A stretch of DNA of 64,000 nt, from the NCBI RefSeq assembly GCF_028288465.1, contig NZ_JAQBNR010000050.1, forward strand, positions 155,726 to 219,725, given 5' to 3'. The DNA is from Ferruginibacter sp. (GTDB lineage: Bacteria > Bacteroidota > Bacteroidia > Chitinophagales > Chitinophagaceae). The notes beneath the pieces were generated by a model, which was not told the DNA's origin, searched no databases, and saw only the letters and a program-made list of their open reading frames with translations. The position numbers and the translations under genes are program-made. Position 1 is the stretch's first letter, and every line of letters begins with the position of its first letter. Positions 36,876 to 44,658 of the stretch are shown here, piece by piece.

Positions 36876-37568
36876 TTATCTGCCCAGAGGAATACCTAAA
36901 GAAACACTCCAGGTCCTGAATTTATTTTTGTCATCTGCAGTATTGTTGCTTTGGGTTGAATTGATTTTTGCCAAACCGTAACCATAGTTCGCCTTCACCA
37001 GCAGTTTACCGAAATCTACTCCGCCACCGATATTTAATCCGTAATCAAAACGTTTCAATTTGTTGTAGGCAGCATCGTCTTGTGCAGAGGTAAAAGGATC
37101 ATCATTACTGAACTTGATGTTACTGCTGGAGGTAGATTGTACCGGCCCAAGTTTTCCATCAACAGTCGATTTTCCTGCCACACCCACCGCTATATATGGA
37201 CCTGCATGAAAAAAAACATTTGACTTGGTTCTTGTATCCAATGGTATTTTTACCACTGCATTTAATGGAACTTCAAGGTAGAGCGGATTGAATTTTGTTT
37301 TCACATAATCAGCACCGCCATTAAAATAAGTTTCTGCTTTAGATCCTTTTCCGGTAAACAACACACCCGATTCAAGATCGAAACTGTTTGAAATACCAAA
37401 CCGGCCTAAAACACCTGCATTAAAGCTGGTGAGCCACTTATTTTTTTCTGTTTGCCCGCTGTTTGTGGTGGTAATGTTGGCGAGGTTAACACCACCCTGT
37501 ACGTAAAATTGAGCTTTTGCGCTCATCGCTATCACTGTTACCAATAGCACTGTTGTCATTTTCTTCAT
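36876..37568 (-). CDS. PorT-like outer-membrane beta-barrel protein
   Basis: 230 residues from ATG 37568 (MKKMTTVLLVTVIAMSAKAQ), a signal peptide. The mature part starts FYVQGGVNLANITTT and contains alternating strands LTSFNAGVLGRFGI, LYLEVPLNAVVKIP, FHAGPYIAVGVAGK, YGLNIGGGVDFG and a final WSVSLGIPLGR, with terminal Arg rather than the usual aromatic residue. It resembles the PF13568 family (outer membrane protein beta-barrel). It lies just after a terminator of the upstream operon and is therefore separate from it. Confidence 0.85.
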   Translation of the reverse strand: MKKMTTVLLVTVIAMSAKAQFYVQGGVNLANITTTNSGQTEKNKWLTSFNAGVLGRFGISNSFDLESGVLFTGKGSKAETYFNGGADYVKTKFNPLYLEVPLNAVVKIPLDTRTKSNVFFHAGPYIAVGVAGKSTVDGKLGPVQSTSSSNIKFSNDDPFTSAQDDAAYNKLKRFDYGLNIGGGVDFGKLLVKANYGYGLAKINSTQSNNTADDKNKFRTWSVSLGIPLGR

Positions 37569-37629
37569 AATCTGTAATTTAATTTTAAAAATAAAATAGC
37601 TTTTTGCTATTTTTTGTGGTTTGGCCATA

Positions 37630-37668
37630 TAAAAACAAAAAGCCGGCCATCAAATTTGATGGCCGGCT
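37630..37668 (-). terminator. Terminator of the thioredoxin-parvulin operon
   Basis: A 28-bp perfect palindrome AGCCGGCCATCAAA with its complement, 25 bases after the parvulin stop on the minus strand, followed by TTTTTGTTTTT. Confidence 0.88.
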
Positions 37669-37693
37669 ATATTTACGAATAAAGTGAATGTTG

Positions 37694-39625
37694 CTATTTC
37701 AATAACGACTTAAAAACTCCCTCGTCAACCTTTACAGGATATTGCTTTTTCAGTTCGGCAACCCATTTATCTTCCAGGTAAATTTGATATTCATTGATTA
37801 CCAACCCTCTTGCGTCATTGAAACTTCGTTGCTGATTTGCGGGGAACAATTGTAGCACTTTTACAAAACTAGCGGTGTTATCTCCACTGTTTGTAACCGG
37901 AGAAGAAATAAAACCGGGAACAATATCTTTTGTATTTTGCAATTGCAACTGGCTTAATTCATACCGGCCGGAGTCTGACTGAATTTTTCCATCACTTTCT
38001 TCTGCAATTTTTTTCCAGTCTTTACCATTTTTTACCTCGGCGATCGCTTTCCGGGCAACACTGCTGTCACTGCAGTTAAATAACAAAATCGCTGCGCTGG
38101 AATCCCATTTGTAGGATGCTTTGTGTGCATCATAATATTTCTTTAATTCAATGCTATCTTCAGATGCACGGGCCCACACTTTTCTTTCCATTATCTCAAA
38201 CAGCATATTGCCCTCTTTAAATTCCTGCATCTGGTACTTAAAGCCGCTGTTATATTCATCAAGGTGTTTGCGGTAATATTCTGTAATGGTAGTGGCTATA
38301 AATTTATCCAGCAGCTCTTTATTGGTCTCCTGTTTATATACATCTGTGTTTAACTTATAGTCTTTCACAAAGTTCAGCCAGGCATTTCCCTTTATATTTT
38401 CTTTTGTAAAGGAGATAATTATTTTGTTACTGACAGGATAATTTTTTACTGTTTTGTTTGCGACAACGCTGTCCGCATACCTGAATAATTCGGCATCTTT
38501 TACCAACACATTTCTTTTGTAGTTTGTCAGTGCTGTAATGTCTTTCAAGAACTTATCCTTCGCAATATTCATTCGTGCATCTTTATTCATTTGTTGTTTT
38601 AACGCTGCAACAAATGTTTCGTCTGTTTTGTCGGCAGGGATGGCATGCTGTTGCAACCGTTTTACAATATGAAAACCATGTGTTGTGCTAAATGGTTTGG
38701 AAATATCACCATCCTTTTCAAGTTCAAAAACCTTTGATTCAAAAGGCATATCAAACTTGCCGGTACCGAATTCTGCCATCTCCCCGCCGTTCAATGCTGT
38801 CAGCCTGTCTTCGCTAATTTTTTTTGCCATTTCCCCAAAGTCTGCACCTGCTTTTAGAAGTGCATAAACAGAGTCGGCTTTCTTTTCTGTTTCTTTGATC
38901 TGCGCCGCAGAAGCATCGGGCGGAAGCGTAAATAATATCTGCGCAATTTTCCATTTACCGGCACTCTTTCTTTCACCGGCATTTTTAAAAACATGCAAAC
39001 CATTTTTGGTACGGTAGGGCTTGCTGATGGTGCCTGGCTGAAGACCGTATACAAGGTTCTCCATTCCATAGGGTAAGGATAATGCGGTGATATACCCGAT
39101 GTCTTTTGCAGTAACGGCTACATACTTTTGACTTATTGCATTGGCAATAGCCGCATAGTCCGTACCACCCTTTTGTAATTCGGCAACCAGCTCTTCCATT
39201 GCTTTTGAAGTTTTGGCAGAATCAGCTGCATTGGCGCCAGCCGCAAGTGGTGTATAAAAATGAATTATATGAATATCTTTCTGGCTGCGTTCAATTACTT
39301 CGTCCAGCAATGCGTTAGAAATTTTTTCATCATTCATATATCCTTCTTCTACCTGGCTGCTGAAGTTTTGTAGATCGTACTTTAGTTGCTGCAGGGTATC
39401 CAGCCGCAATTGTTTTGCTGCCTTTACTTTTAATTTAAATTTTGAATAGAGCTCAAGATATTCCCGCAATGATTTTTCCTTGTCGTCAACAGGAGTTTTA
39501 TTTTTATTATAAGCCCTTAAAAATTCTTCCTTACTTACTTTTTCATTGCCATAGGTAAACAGGGGTTGAGACAAAAGATGTACACTAAAAAAGGACAGGA
39601 CAAGCAGCAGAAAAAAATACTTCAT
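37694..39625 (-). CDS. Periplasmic parvulin-type peptidyl-prolyl isomerase
   Basis: 643 residues with a signal peptide (MKYFFLLLVLSFFSVHLLSQ). The N-terminal helical region is of SurA/PpiD type. Two rotamase domains are visible: about 115-225 (HIIHFYTPLAAG, NGLHVFKNAG) and 225-340 (WKIAQILFTLPPD, GGEMAEFGTG, THGFHIVKRL). The last 300 residues are helical and end in the SurA-like tail (DARGLVINEYQIYLEDKWV). It should help outer-membrane proteins to fold. It is co-transcribed with the thioredoxin-like gene upstream (19-base gap). Confidence 0.88.
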   Translation of the reverse strand: MKYFFLLLVLSFFSVHLLSQPLFTYGNEKVSKEEFLRAYNKNKTPVDDKEKSLREYLELYSKFKLKVKAAKQLRLDTLQQLKYDLQNFSSQVEEGYMNDEKISNALLDEVIERSQKDIHIIHFYTPLAAGANAADSAKTSKAMEELVAELQKGGTDYAAIANAISQKYVAVTAKDIGYITALSLPYGMENLVYGLQPGTISKPYRTKNGLHVFKNAGERKSAGKWKIAQILFTLPPDASAAQIKETEKKADSVYALLKAGADFGEMAKKISEDRLTALNGGEMAEFGTGKFDMPFESKVFELEKDGDISKPFSTTHGFHIVKRLQQHAIPADKTDETFVAALKQQMNKDARMNIAKDKFLKDITALTNYKRNVLVKDAELFRYADSVVANKTVKNYPVSNKIIISFTKENIKGNAWLNFVKDYKLNTDVYKQETNKELLDKFIATTITEYYRKHLDEYNSGFKYQMQEFKEGNMLFEIMERKVWARASEDSIELKKYYDAHKASYKWDSSAAILLFNCSDSSVARKAIAEVKNGKDWKKIAEESDGKIQSDSGRYELSQLQLQNTKDIVPGFISSPVTNSGDNTASFVKVLQLFPANQQRSFNDARGLVINEYQIYLEDKWVAELKKQYPVKVDEGVFKSLLK

Positions 39626-39644
39626 AGTAAACAGGTTTTATCTT

Positions 39645-41084
39645 TTAATTGGATTTCATTTTCCACTTCACCTGCAACAGGTCATCCAGTTGCTGCCAGG
39701 TTAATTTTTTGGCGATGATTCTTTTTTCTTTGTCAAGGAGATAAATAGTTGGTGTTAGTGTCACGTCGTATAACTGGCGGTAGCCGGGCTTTTGGGCCGC
39801 AACATTGGCTGCTTCCATTTCTTTGGTTTCATAAACGTTCACCCAATCCTGCAAATTGTGCTCCCTGATGTACTTTAACCATTCCGGTTTCATCTCTTGT
39901 TTACTGTCGGCAGATAACACGCCATACATTTTTACATTATGCGCTTTCCAGTTGGCCCTGTAAACAGAATCCAGTCTCGGCAATTCTTCCTTGCAATGCC
40001 CGCAGGTGGGATCCCAAAAAACAACCACCGTATAATCAGCCGTAACACTGTACAACGGTAGCGCCTTGCCTGTTGAGTCGGTCATTTCCAGATCGGCGGC
40101 TTTTGCACCAATCAAATTCGCCATTAACATATAAGCCCGGCGGCTTATTGTTTCCATTTGTTTTTCGTTTAACCAGCTACTTAAACCTTTACTGTGGTAT
40201 TTTTCAAAAAGATGCACAAACACCGCGTCCTGGCCCATGTATCTGGGACTTATGTATTCATCTGTGAGCCAGTTCAATAAAAATTTATACATCTCGGGGC
40301 TGCTGCGTGCCAGCAGCAACTGGTAATCGGCCTCTTTAATAATGCTGTCTGCTTCCGGAACAATCAGTTCCCGGTAATATCTTTCCAGTTTGGGTAAAAA
40401 AAATGGGGTGCGAATGATCCGGTCATCCATAAACGTTACACCGTCCCAATAATGCGTTTTATAGTAATAATAATTTTGAAGTGAATCATTGTGGGTTTGT
40501 GGCCTATTATTCAGTACTGGCGGGTCTTTCATTGCATTCAGTAACACGGCCATCATAGAAGATGGCTGAGCCTTAACCAGGTTATCCCGGTAATCGTTCA
40601 GCTCTTTATTCAACCGGTTATAATTGCCCTCGTGTAATGTTGAATCTGCTTTAGTTTTAGAAGAAGTATACGCTTTGCGCTCAGCTTCCAGCGACTGCGC
40701 CTTTGCAGCAACCGTTTTTTGGTATTGCTGCAATAATACGTTTGCCGGCGAACCTGTTACTACTGTTTTTTGCAACAAGTCTGTCGTGTCAATTTTTACA
40801 GTAATTATTTGTTCTTTATCAATTAAGAAATCAACGCTTTTTGATTTACCGGGCAACACAAGAGCGTAAATGCCCGCTGGTAATTTTCTTTTACCGGTAA
40901 ATACTGCAATACCCTTATTGCTCACAGCCGCAGAATCTTCCACAGAAAGATTTTTTCCCATGTGGTAAGTTAGATAGGCAATGCCCGATTGATACTGGCT
41001 TGCCTGCATGGTTACGGTAAAATGTTGTGAACGGGCGCTGGTAAAGCAAAAGATAGCAGACAAGCCTAAAAGATATTGTTTCAT
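39645..41084 (-). CDS. TlpA/ResA-like thioredoxin protein with DUF4369-type N-terminus
   Basis: 479 residues from ATG 41084 (MKQYLLGLSAIFCFTSARSQ), a signal peptide; an 11-codon extension upstream is unlikely. Residues 25-110 look like the DUF4369 beta domain (GIYALVLPGKSKSVDFLIDK), residues 120-320 are helical (DUF5106-like), and residues 330-479 are a thioredoxin fold with the active site DPTCGHCKEELPRLD and a cis-proline motif TPTIYLLD. It is therefore a periplasmic thiol-disulfide oxidoreductase. It is the first gene of an operon with a parvulin foldase, so the pair may serve envelope protein folding. Box TACTTTTG lies at 41112-41105. Confidence 0.88.
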   Translation of the reverse strand: MKQYLLGLSAIFCFTSARSQHFTVTMQASQYQSGIAYLTYHMGKNLSVEDSAAVSNKGIAVFTGKRKLPAGIYALVLPGKSKSVDFLIDKEQIITVKIDTTDLLQKTVVTGSPANVLLQQYQKTVAAKAQSLEAERKAYTSSKTKADSTLHEGNYNRLNKELNDYRDNLVKAQPSSMMAVLLNAMKDPPVLNNRPQTHNDSLQNYYYYKTHYWDGVTFMDDRIIRTPFFLPKLERYYRELIVPEADSIIKEADYQLLLARSSPEMYKFLLNWLTDEYISPRYMGQDAVFVHLFEKYHSKGLSSWLNEKQMETISRRAYMLMANLIGAKAADLEMTDSTGKALPLYSVTADYTVVVFWDPTCGHCKEELPRLDSVYRANWKAHNVKMYGVLSADSKQEMKPEWLKYIREHNLQDWVNVYETKEMEAANVAAQKPGYRQLYDVTLTPTIYLLDKEKRIIAKKLTWQQLDDLLQVKWKMKSN

Positions 41085-41104
41085 TGAATAGTTTGATAAG
41101 GTTA

Positions 41105-41112
41105 CAAAAGTA
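41105..41112 (-). promoter_or_regulatory. Promoter -7 box of the thioredoxin-parvulin operon
   Basis: Minus-strand TACTTTTG, 20 bases before ATG 41084, matching TAnnTTTG. The -33 box is imperfect. Confidence 0.45.
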
Positions 41113-41317
41113 TCCAAAATGAATGGTTAATCATCAGGATACAACGTTGCAGCAATTTATAAATTACATATCATTAACAAAAAATTAAATAATCATTTTA
41201 TTACCTGAAATACATGCCCGCAAAGCAATACAGTCAATTAAACTGAAACAGGTTGCAAAGCACGCAGGCTGTTTAAAGAAACAGTCGCACCAACTGGTGA
41301 CGAAACAAAAATGGAGT

Positions 41318-41325
41318 TACTTTTG
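41318..41325 (+). promoter_or_regulatory. Promoter -7 box directly before rlmD
   Basis: TACTTTTG ends 5 bases before GTG 41331, so the mRNA would begin at the start codon. The -33 region is imperfect. Confidence 0.42.
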
Positions 41326-41330
41326 CAACC

Positions 41331-42809
41331 GTGAAAAGAAAAAAATTTTTATTGGAAAAGATAGCTGTAACCGGCTATGCAGCTGAAGGCAAATCTGTTG
41401 CAAGGCAGGATGGCAAAGTATATTTTATTGAGGGCGCTGTGCCGGGCGATGTGGTGGATGTTTTTATAAGCACCAATAAAAAAGATTGGGGTGAAGGAAA
41501 GGTTACCCATATACACGAATATTCTCCGGAGAGAACAACTCCTTTCTGTCAGCATTTTGGCTTGTGCGGCGGTTGTAAATGGCAAATGTTGCCCTACGAA
41601 AAACAGTTGGAATACAAGCAGCAGGAAGTTGCACAAAACTTAAAACGAATCGGCAAAATTGCATTACCGGAGATTATGCCCATTGCAGGTGCAGCAGATA
41701 CCATTCATTACAGAAATAAGCTGGAATTTACTTTTAGCAACAAGCGGTATTTAACCAGCGAGGAAATAAAAGCAGTCCCCCCACCCCCCGGGGGTGGATT
41801 TTCTGAGCCAGCAGTTTTAGAGAGATCTTCTGAATCGGAAGAGCCTCAAATTCTCCCCCTGGGGAGTGGAGGGGCTTTGGGTTTTCACGTGCCCCGCATT
41901 TTTGATAAAATAATTGAGATCAAAACCTGTTATCTGATGGATGAAGTGAATAACACCATCCGCAACACCATCCGGGATTTTGCCATTGAAAATAATTATA
42001 CCTACTACGATATTAAACAACACACAGGCTGGTTGCGCAATATTATTATCCGCTATTGTTCCACCGGTGAACTGATGGTAAATATTTGTCTGGGGTATGA
42101 GGACGAAACAGAAACAAAAAGGTTACTGGATCATTTATTGCAAATAGTTCCCGCAATTACTACTTTGCTTTATACAATCAATACCAAATGGAACGATACC
42201 ATTTATGATCTTTCGCCACAAACATACTACGGAAAAGGCTTTGTAAATGAGCAGCTCGAAGACTTTACGTTCAAAATTGGTCCAAAATCCTTCTTCCAAA
42301 CCAATACAAAACAAGCAGAAAAACTATATTCCATTACCCGGGATTTTGCGCAATTAACCGGCGAGGAAATTGTGTACGACCTGTATTGCGGTACCGGCAG
42401 CATTGGCATTTTTTTAAGCAAGCTGGCCAAAAAAATCATCGGGGTGGAAGCTATTCCGGAAGCTATTGAAGATGCCAAAGAAAATGCAGCGTTGAATCAT
42501 ATTACCCATGCTGAATTTTTTGCCGGCGACGTAATAAAAATTTGTAACGATGAGTTTTTTGCGCAACATGGCCGCCCGGATGTGATCATCACAGATCCGC
42601 CCAGGGCAGGGATGCACGAAAAGCTGGTGATTAAATTACTCGAAATAGCGGCTCCTACTATTGTATACGTTAGCTGTAACACCGCTACGCAGGCAAGGGA
42701 CATCGCTTTGCTGGCGGAGAAATATGCAGTAGAAAAAATACAGCCGGTTGACATGTTTCCGCATACGCACCACATTGAATGTGTGGCCTTGCTGAAGTTG
42801 AAAAATTAA
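41331..42809 (+). CDS. rlmD: 23S rRNA (uracil-5-)-methyltransferase RlmD
   Basis: 492 residues starting at GTG; the ATG 20 bases earlier meets a stop after seven codons. TRAM domain (about 5-60), then the [4Fe-4S] cysteines Cys73, Cys79, Cys82 (FCQHFGLCGGCKW) and a fourth in KTCYLM. The Rossmann methyltransferase domain has the SAM loop VYDLYCGTGSIGIFL, TDPPRAGM and the catalytic VSCNTATQARD. It methylates C5 of a 23S uridine (U1939 in E. coli). It belongs to the TrmA/RlmC/RlmD group; RumA-type is the best fit. An insertion of about 33 residues (after EEIKA, before LGFHVPRIF) is unlike other members and is encoded by a palindromic repeat. Confidence 0.92.
   Translation: MKRKKFLLEKIAVTGYAAEGKSVARQDGKVYFIEGAVPGDVVDVFISTNKKDWGEGKVTHIHEYSPERTTPFCQHFGLCGGCKWQMLPYEKQLEYKQQEVAQNLKRIGKIALPEIMPIAGAADTIHYRNKLEFTFSNKRYLTSEEIKAVPPPPGGGFSEPAVLERSSESEEPQILPLGSGGALGFHVPRIFDKIIEIKTCYLMDEVNNTIRNTIRDFAIENNYTYYDIKQHTGWLRNIIIRYCSTGELMVNICLGYEDETETKRLLDHLLQIVPAITTLLYTINTKWNDTIYDLSPQTYYGKGFVNEQLEDFTFKIGPKSFFQTNTKQAEKLYSITRDFAQLTGEEIVYDLYCGTGSIGIFLSKLAKKIIGVEAIPEAIEDAKENAALNHITHAEFFAGDVIKICNDEFFAQHGRPDVIITDPPRAGMHEKLVIKLLEIAAPTIVYVSCNTATQARDIALLAEKYAVEKIQPVDMFPHTHHIECVALLKLKN
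41769..41879 (+). repeat. In-frame palindromic (MITE-like) element inside rlmD
   Basis: Two inverted G/C-rich arms bracket a spacer of about 55 bases. The left arm contains CCACCCCCCGGGGGTGG (41781-41797) and the right arm CTCCCCCTGGGGAG (41853-41866) plus GTGGAGGGG; the right arm, reverse-complemented, lines up with the left. AAAGC outside the left arm matches GCTTT outside the right. The span is about 111 bases, a multiple of three, without stops, and encodes a Pro/Gly/Ser-rich stretch foreign to RlmD. Exact boundaries are uncertain. Such G/C-rich palindromes are dispersed in many Bacteroidota genomes. Confidence 0.72.
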
Positions 42810-42813
42810 CTGC

Positions 42814-42821
42814 TAACTTTG
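42814..42821 (+). promoter_or_regulatory. Promoter -7 box directly before the first rhomboid
   Basis: TAACTTTG ends 4 bases before ATG 42826; the -33 position carries CTG. This points to a leaderless transcript, although it lies within the region just after rlmD. Confidence 0.42.
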
Positions 42822-42825
42822 ATTT

Positions 42826-43527
42826 ATGGCATTCAAATTTAATAATTCTCTTCAACGGGACACTCCGATTGTTTTCAATCTTATCATATTAAATATCCTG
42901 GCCTACTTGGCCCAGGTGTTAATTCAGCCCTTTGATGTTACAGAATGGGGCGCATTGCACTACATTAAATCTTCCCTGTTTTACCCACACCAGTTTATAA
43001 CAAACATGTTTTTGCACGATCCCAAAGGGCTCTCGCACATTTTATTTAATATGTTTACCCTTTGGATGTTTGGAAGCATTATGGAGCGCTACCTGGGTTC
43101 AAAACGTTTTTTGATTTTTTATCTCATCTGCGGCGTTGGGGCTGCAGTTTGTATACAGTTAAGTATTCCATTTAGTGCTGCCCAGTTTGCCAAATCTCCT
43201 GAAGCGTTGGCTAATGGAATGTCAACGGCGGACTTAATAACCGCATATGAAGATCAGTATAGTGCTATCGGTGCATCAGGCGCTATCATGGGAGTAATGG
43301 CCGCCTATGCCTATCTTTTTCCCAATACTGAATTATACATCATGTTTATTCCCATTCCGCTGAAAGCGAAATATGTAATTCCATTTTTTATTTTACTGGA
43401 TCTTTTTATGGGCGTACGCCAGATTGCCGGCGATAATGTGGGCCATTTCGCTCACCTTGGCGGTGCTTTGGTGGGCTTTTTGCTTATCTATTTCTGGAAC
43501 AAAACCAACAGAAAAACGTTTTATTAA
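42826..43527 (+). CDS. Rhomboid intramembrane serine protease
   Basis: 233 residues with six membrane segments. The family motifs are complete: HILFNMFTLWMFGS in the second segment, the catalytic GASGAIMG with Ser151, and GHFAHLGGA with His210. It should cleave transmembrane substrates within the bilayer. It is followed by a second rhomboid (54 bases later), a common pair in Bacteroidota. A loop of about 35 residues with a charged DLITAYEDQYSAIG segment lies just before the catalytic serine. Confidence 0.93.
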   Translation: MAFKFNNSLQRDTPIVFNLIILNILAYLAQVLIQPFDVTEWGALHYIKSSLFYPHQFITNMFLHDPKGLSHILFNMFTLWMFGSIMERYLGSKRFLIFYLICGVGAAVCIQLSIPFSAAQFAKSPEALANGMSTADLITAYEDQYSAIGASGAIMGVMAAYAYLFPNTELYIMFIPIPLKAKYVIPFFILLDLFMGVRQIAGDNVGHFAHLGGALVGFLLIYFWNKTNRKTFY

Positions 43528-43556
43528 AGTTAACAGCTTTTTTCAGCGCGGCTTTG

Positions 43557-43564
43557 TAAATTTG
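43557..43564 (+). promoter_or_regulatory. Promoter -7 box before the second rhomboid
   Basis: TAAATTTG, 16 bases before ATG 43581, matches TAnnTTTG. Whether it is used or the gene is read through from the first rhomboid is unknown. Confidence 0.35.
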
Positions 43565-43580
43565 TACAACAATCAATTAT

Positions 43581-44519
43581 ATGGGAGAGTCAGATAGATT
43601 TTCAGAATTTAGACAGCCCCGGAGAAGGATTACGCCAGGCCAGGACGGAAACGCCCTGATGGCATTACTCACCTTAAATATTATTTTCTTCATATTACTC
43701 CTTACCATTAAGGTAACTTATTACTTTTTTCAAAAAGGAGATAACATTTTTTTTAGCGAAGCATTACAGTACTTTGAAATGCCTGCGCAGCTTGGCCGCC
43801 TGGCTCAGCGCCCCTGGACCTTGCTAACTTATATGTTTAGCCATATAAGCGCTATGAACATTTTAAGCAATATGCTGTGGCTGTGGGCATTTGGGTTTAT
43901 TTTACAAGAACTTACCGGCAACAAAAAATTGATTCCGGTTTATATTTATGGTGGTCTTGCCGGCGCAATAGTTTTTATTGGTGTTAATTACATGGTACCT
44001 TCATTACGTCCCGCTATCAGCAGTTCGGCTTTACTCGGCGCCAATGCGGCGACCATGGCTGTTGCCGTTGCTACTACAACCCTGGCGCCCGATTTCCGGT
44101 TCTTCAGAAATCTAAATGGAGGTATTCCTATCTGGGTATTAACCATGGTTTATATCCTGGTTGATTTTGCAGGTATCGCCACTATAAGTGCAGCGTATAG
44201 TCTCTCTCACCTGGCAGGAGCCGCTGCAGGATTTCTTTTTATTTTCCTTTTGAGAAAAGATATTGATGGAAGTCTTTGGATGAACAGTTTTTACAACTGG
44301 TTTATTAATCTTTTTAATCCCGATAAAAAACGGACTCCTGTAAATATTAAGGAACGTGTTTTTTATAATACAGAGGGTAAAAAGCCATATAAAAAAACAC
44401 CCAATATCACACCCCAGCGGGTAGATGAAATCCTTGATAAAATTAATCTGAAAGGATATCACCTGCTAACCGAAGAAGAAAAAAATATCCTCAAAAGAGC
44501 TGCGGAAGAGGACCTTTAA
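43581..44519 (+). CDS. Rhomboid-family protein lacking the catalytic serine (probable pseudoprotease)
   Basis: 312 residues with six membrane segments. The architecture fits rhomboids: HISAMNILSNMLWLWAFG in the second segment and SHLAGAAAG with the conserved His near 213. The serine position is Asn155 (LLGANAAT, where relatives have GASAA; a one-base AGT to AAT change would explain it). It should therefore not cleave peptide bonds by the usual mechanism, and may act like iRhom-type pseudoproteases in binding membrane proteins. The C-terminal 100 residues are a cytoplasmic tail including VDEILDKINLKGYHLLTEEEK, found in Bacteroidota rhomboids (DUF6576-like). It is probably co-expressed with the upstream rhomboid. 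Confidence 0.88.
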   Translation: MGESDRFSEFRQPRRRITPGQDGNALMALLTLNIIFFILLLTIKVTYYFFQKGDNIFFSEALQYFEMPAQLGRLAQRPWTLLTYMFSHISAMNILSNMLWLWAFGFILQELTGNKKLIPVYIYGGLAGAIVFIGVNYMVPSLRPAISSSALLGANAATMAVAVATTTLAPDFRFFRNLNGGIPIWVLTMVYILVDFAGIATISAAYSLSHLAGAAAGFLFIFLLRKDIDGSLWMNSFYNWFINLFNPDKKRTPVNIKERVFYNTEGKKPYKKTPNITPQRVDEILDKINLKGYHLLTEEEKNILKRAAEEDL

Positions 44520-44658
44520 TTAGCAACTTTTATTGGCAATTGGTTTTTAATTCAGGCAATCCCAGTCTTTAGCTAATAAGTTATAATAAAGTTTATCCCC
44601 TTGCACGACCTCTGTCTTACTGCAATTTATTTTAACTGGCAAACAGTATCTTTATAAA

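Noticed and set aside
41311..41334. ATG start for rlmD at 41311
   Set aside because: It meets a stop after seven codons; the real frame starts at GTG 41331.
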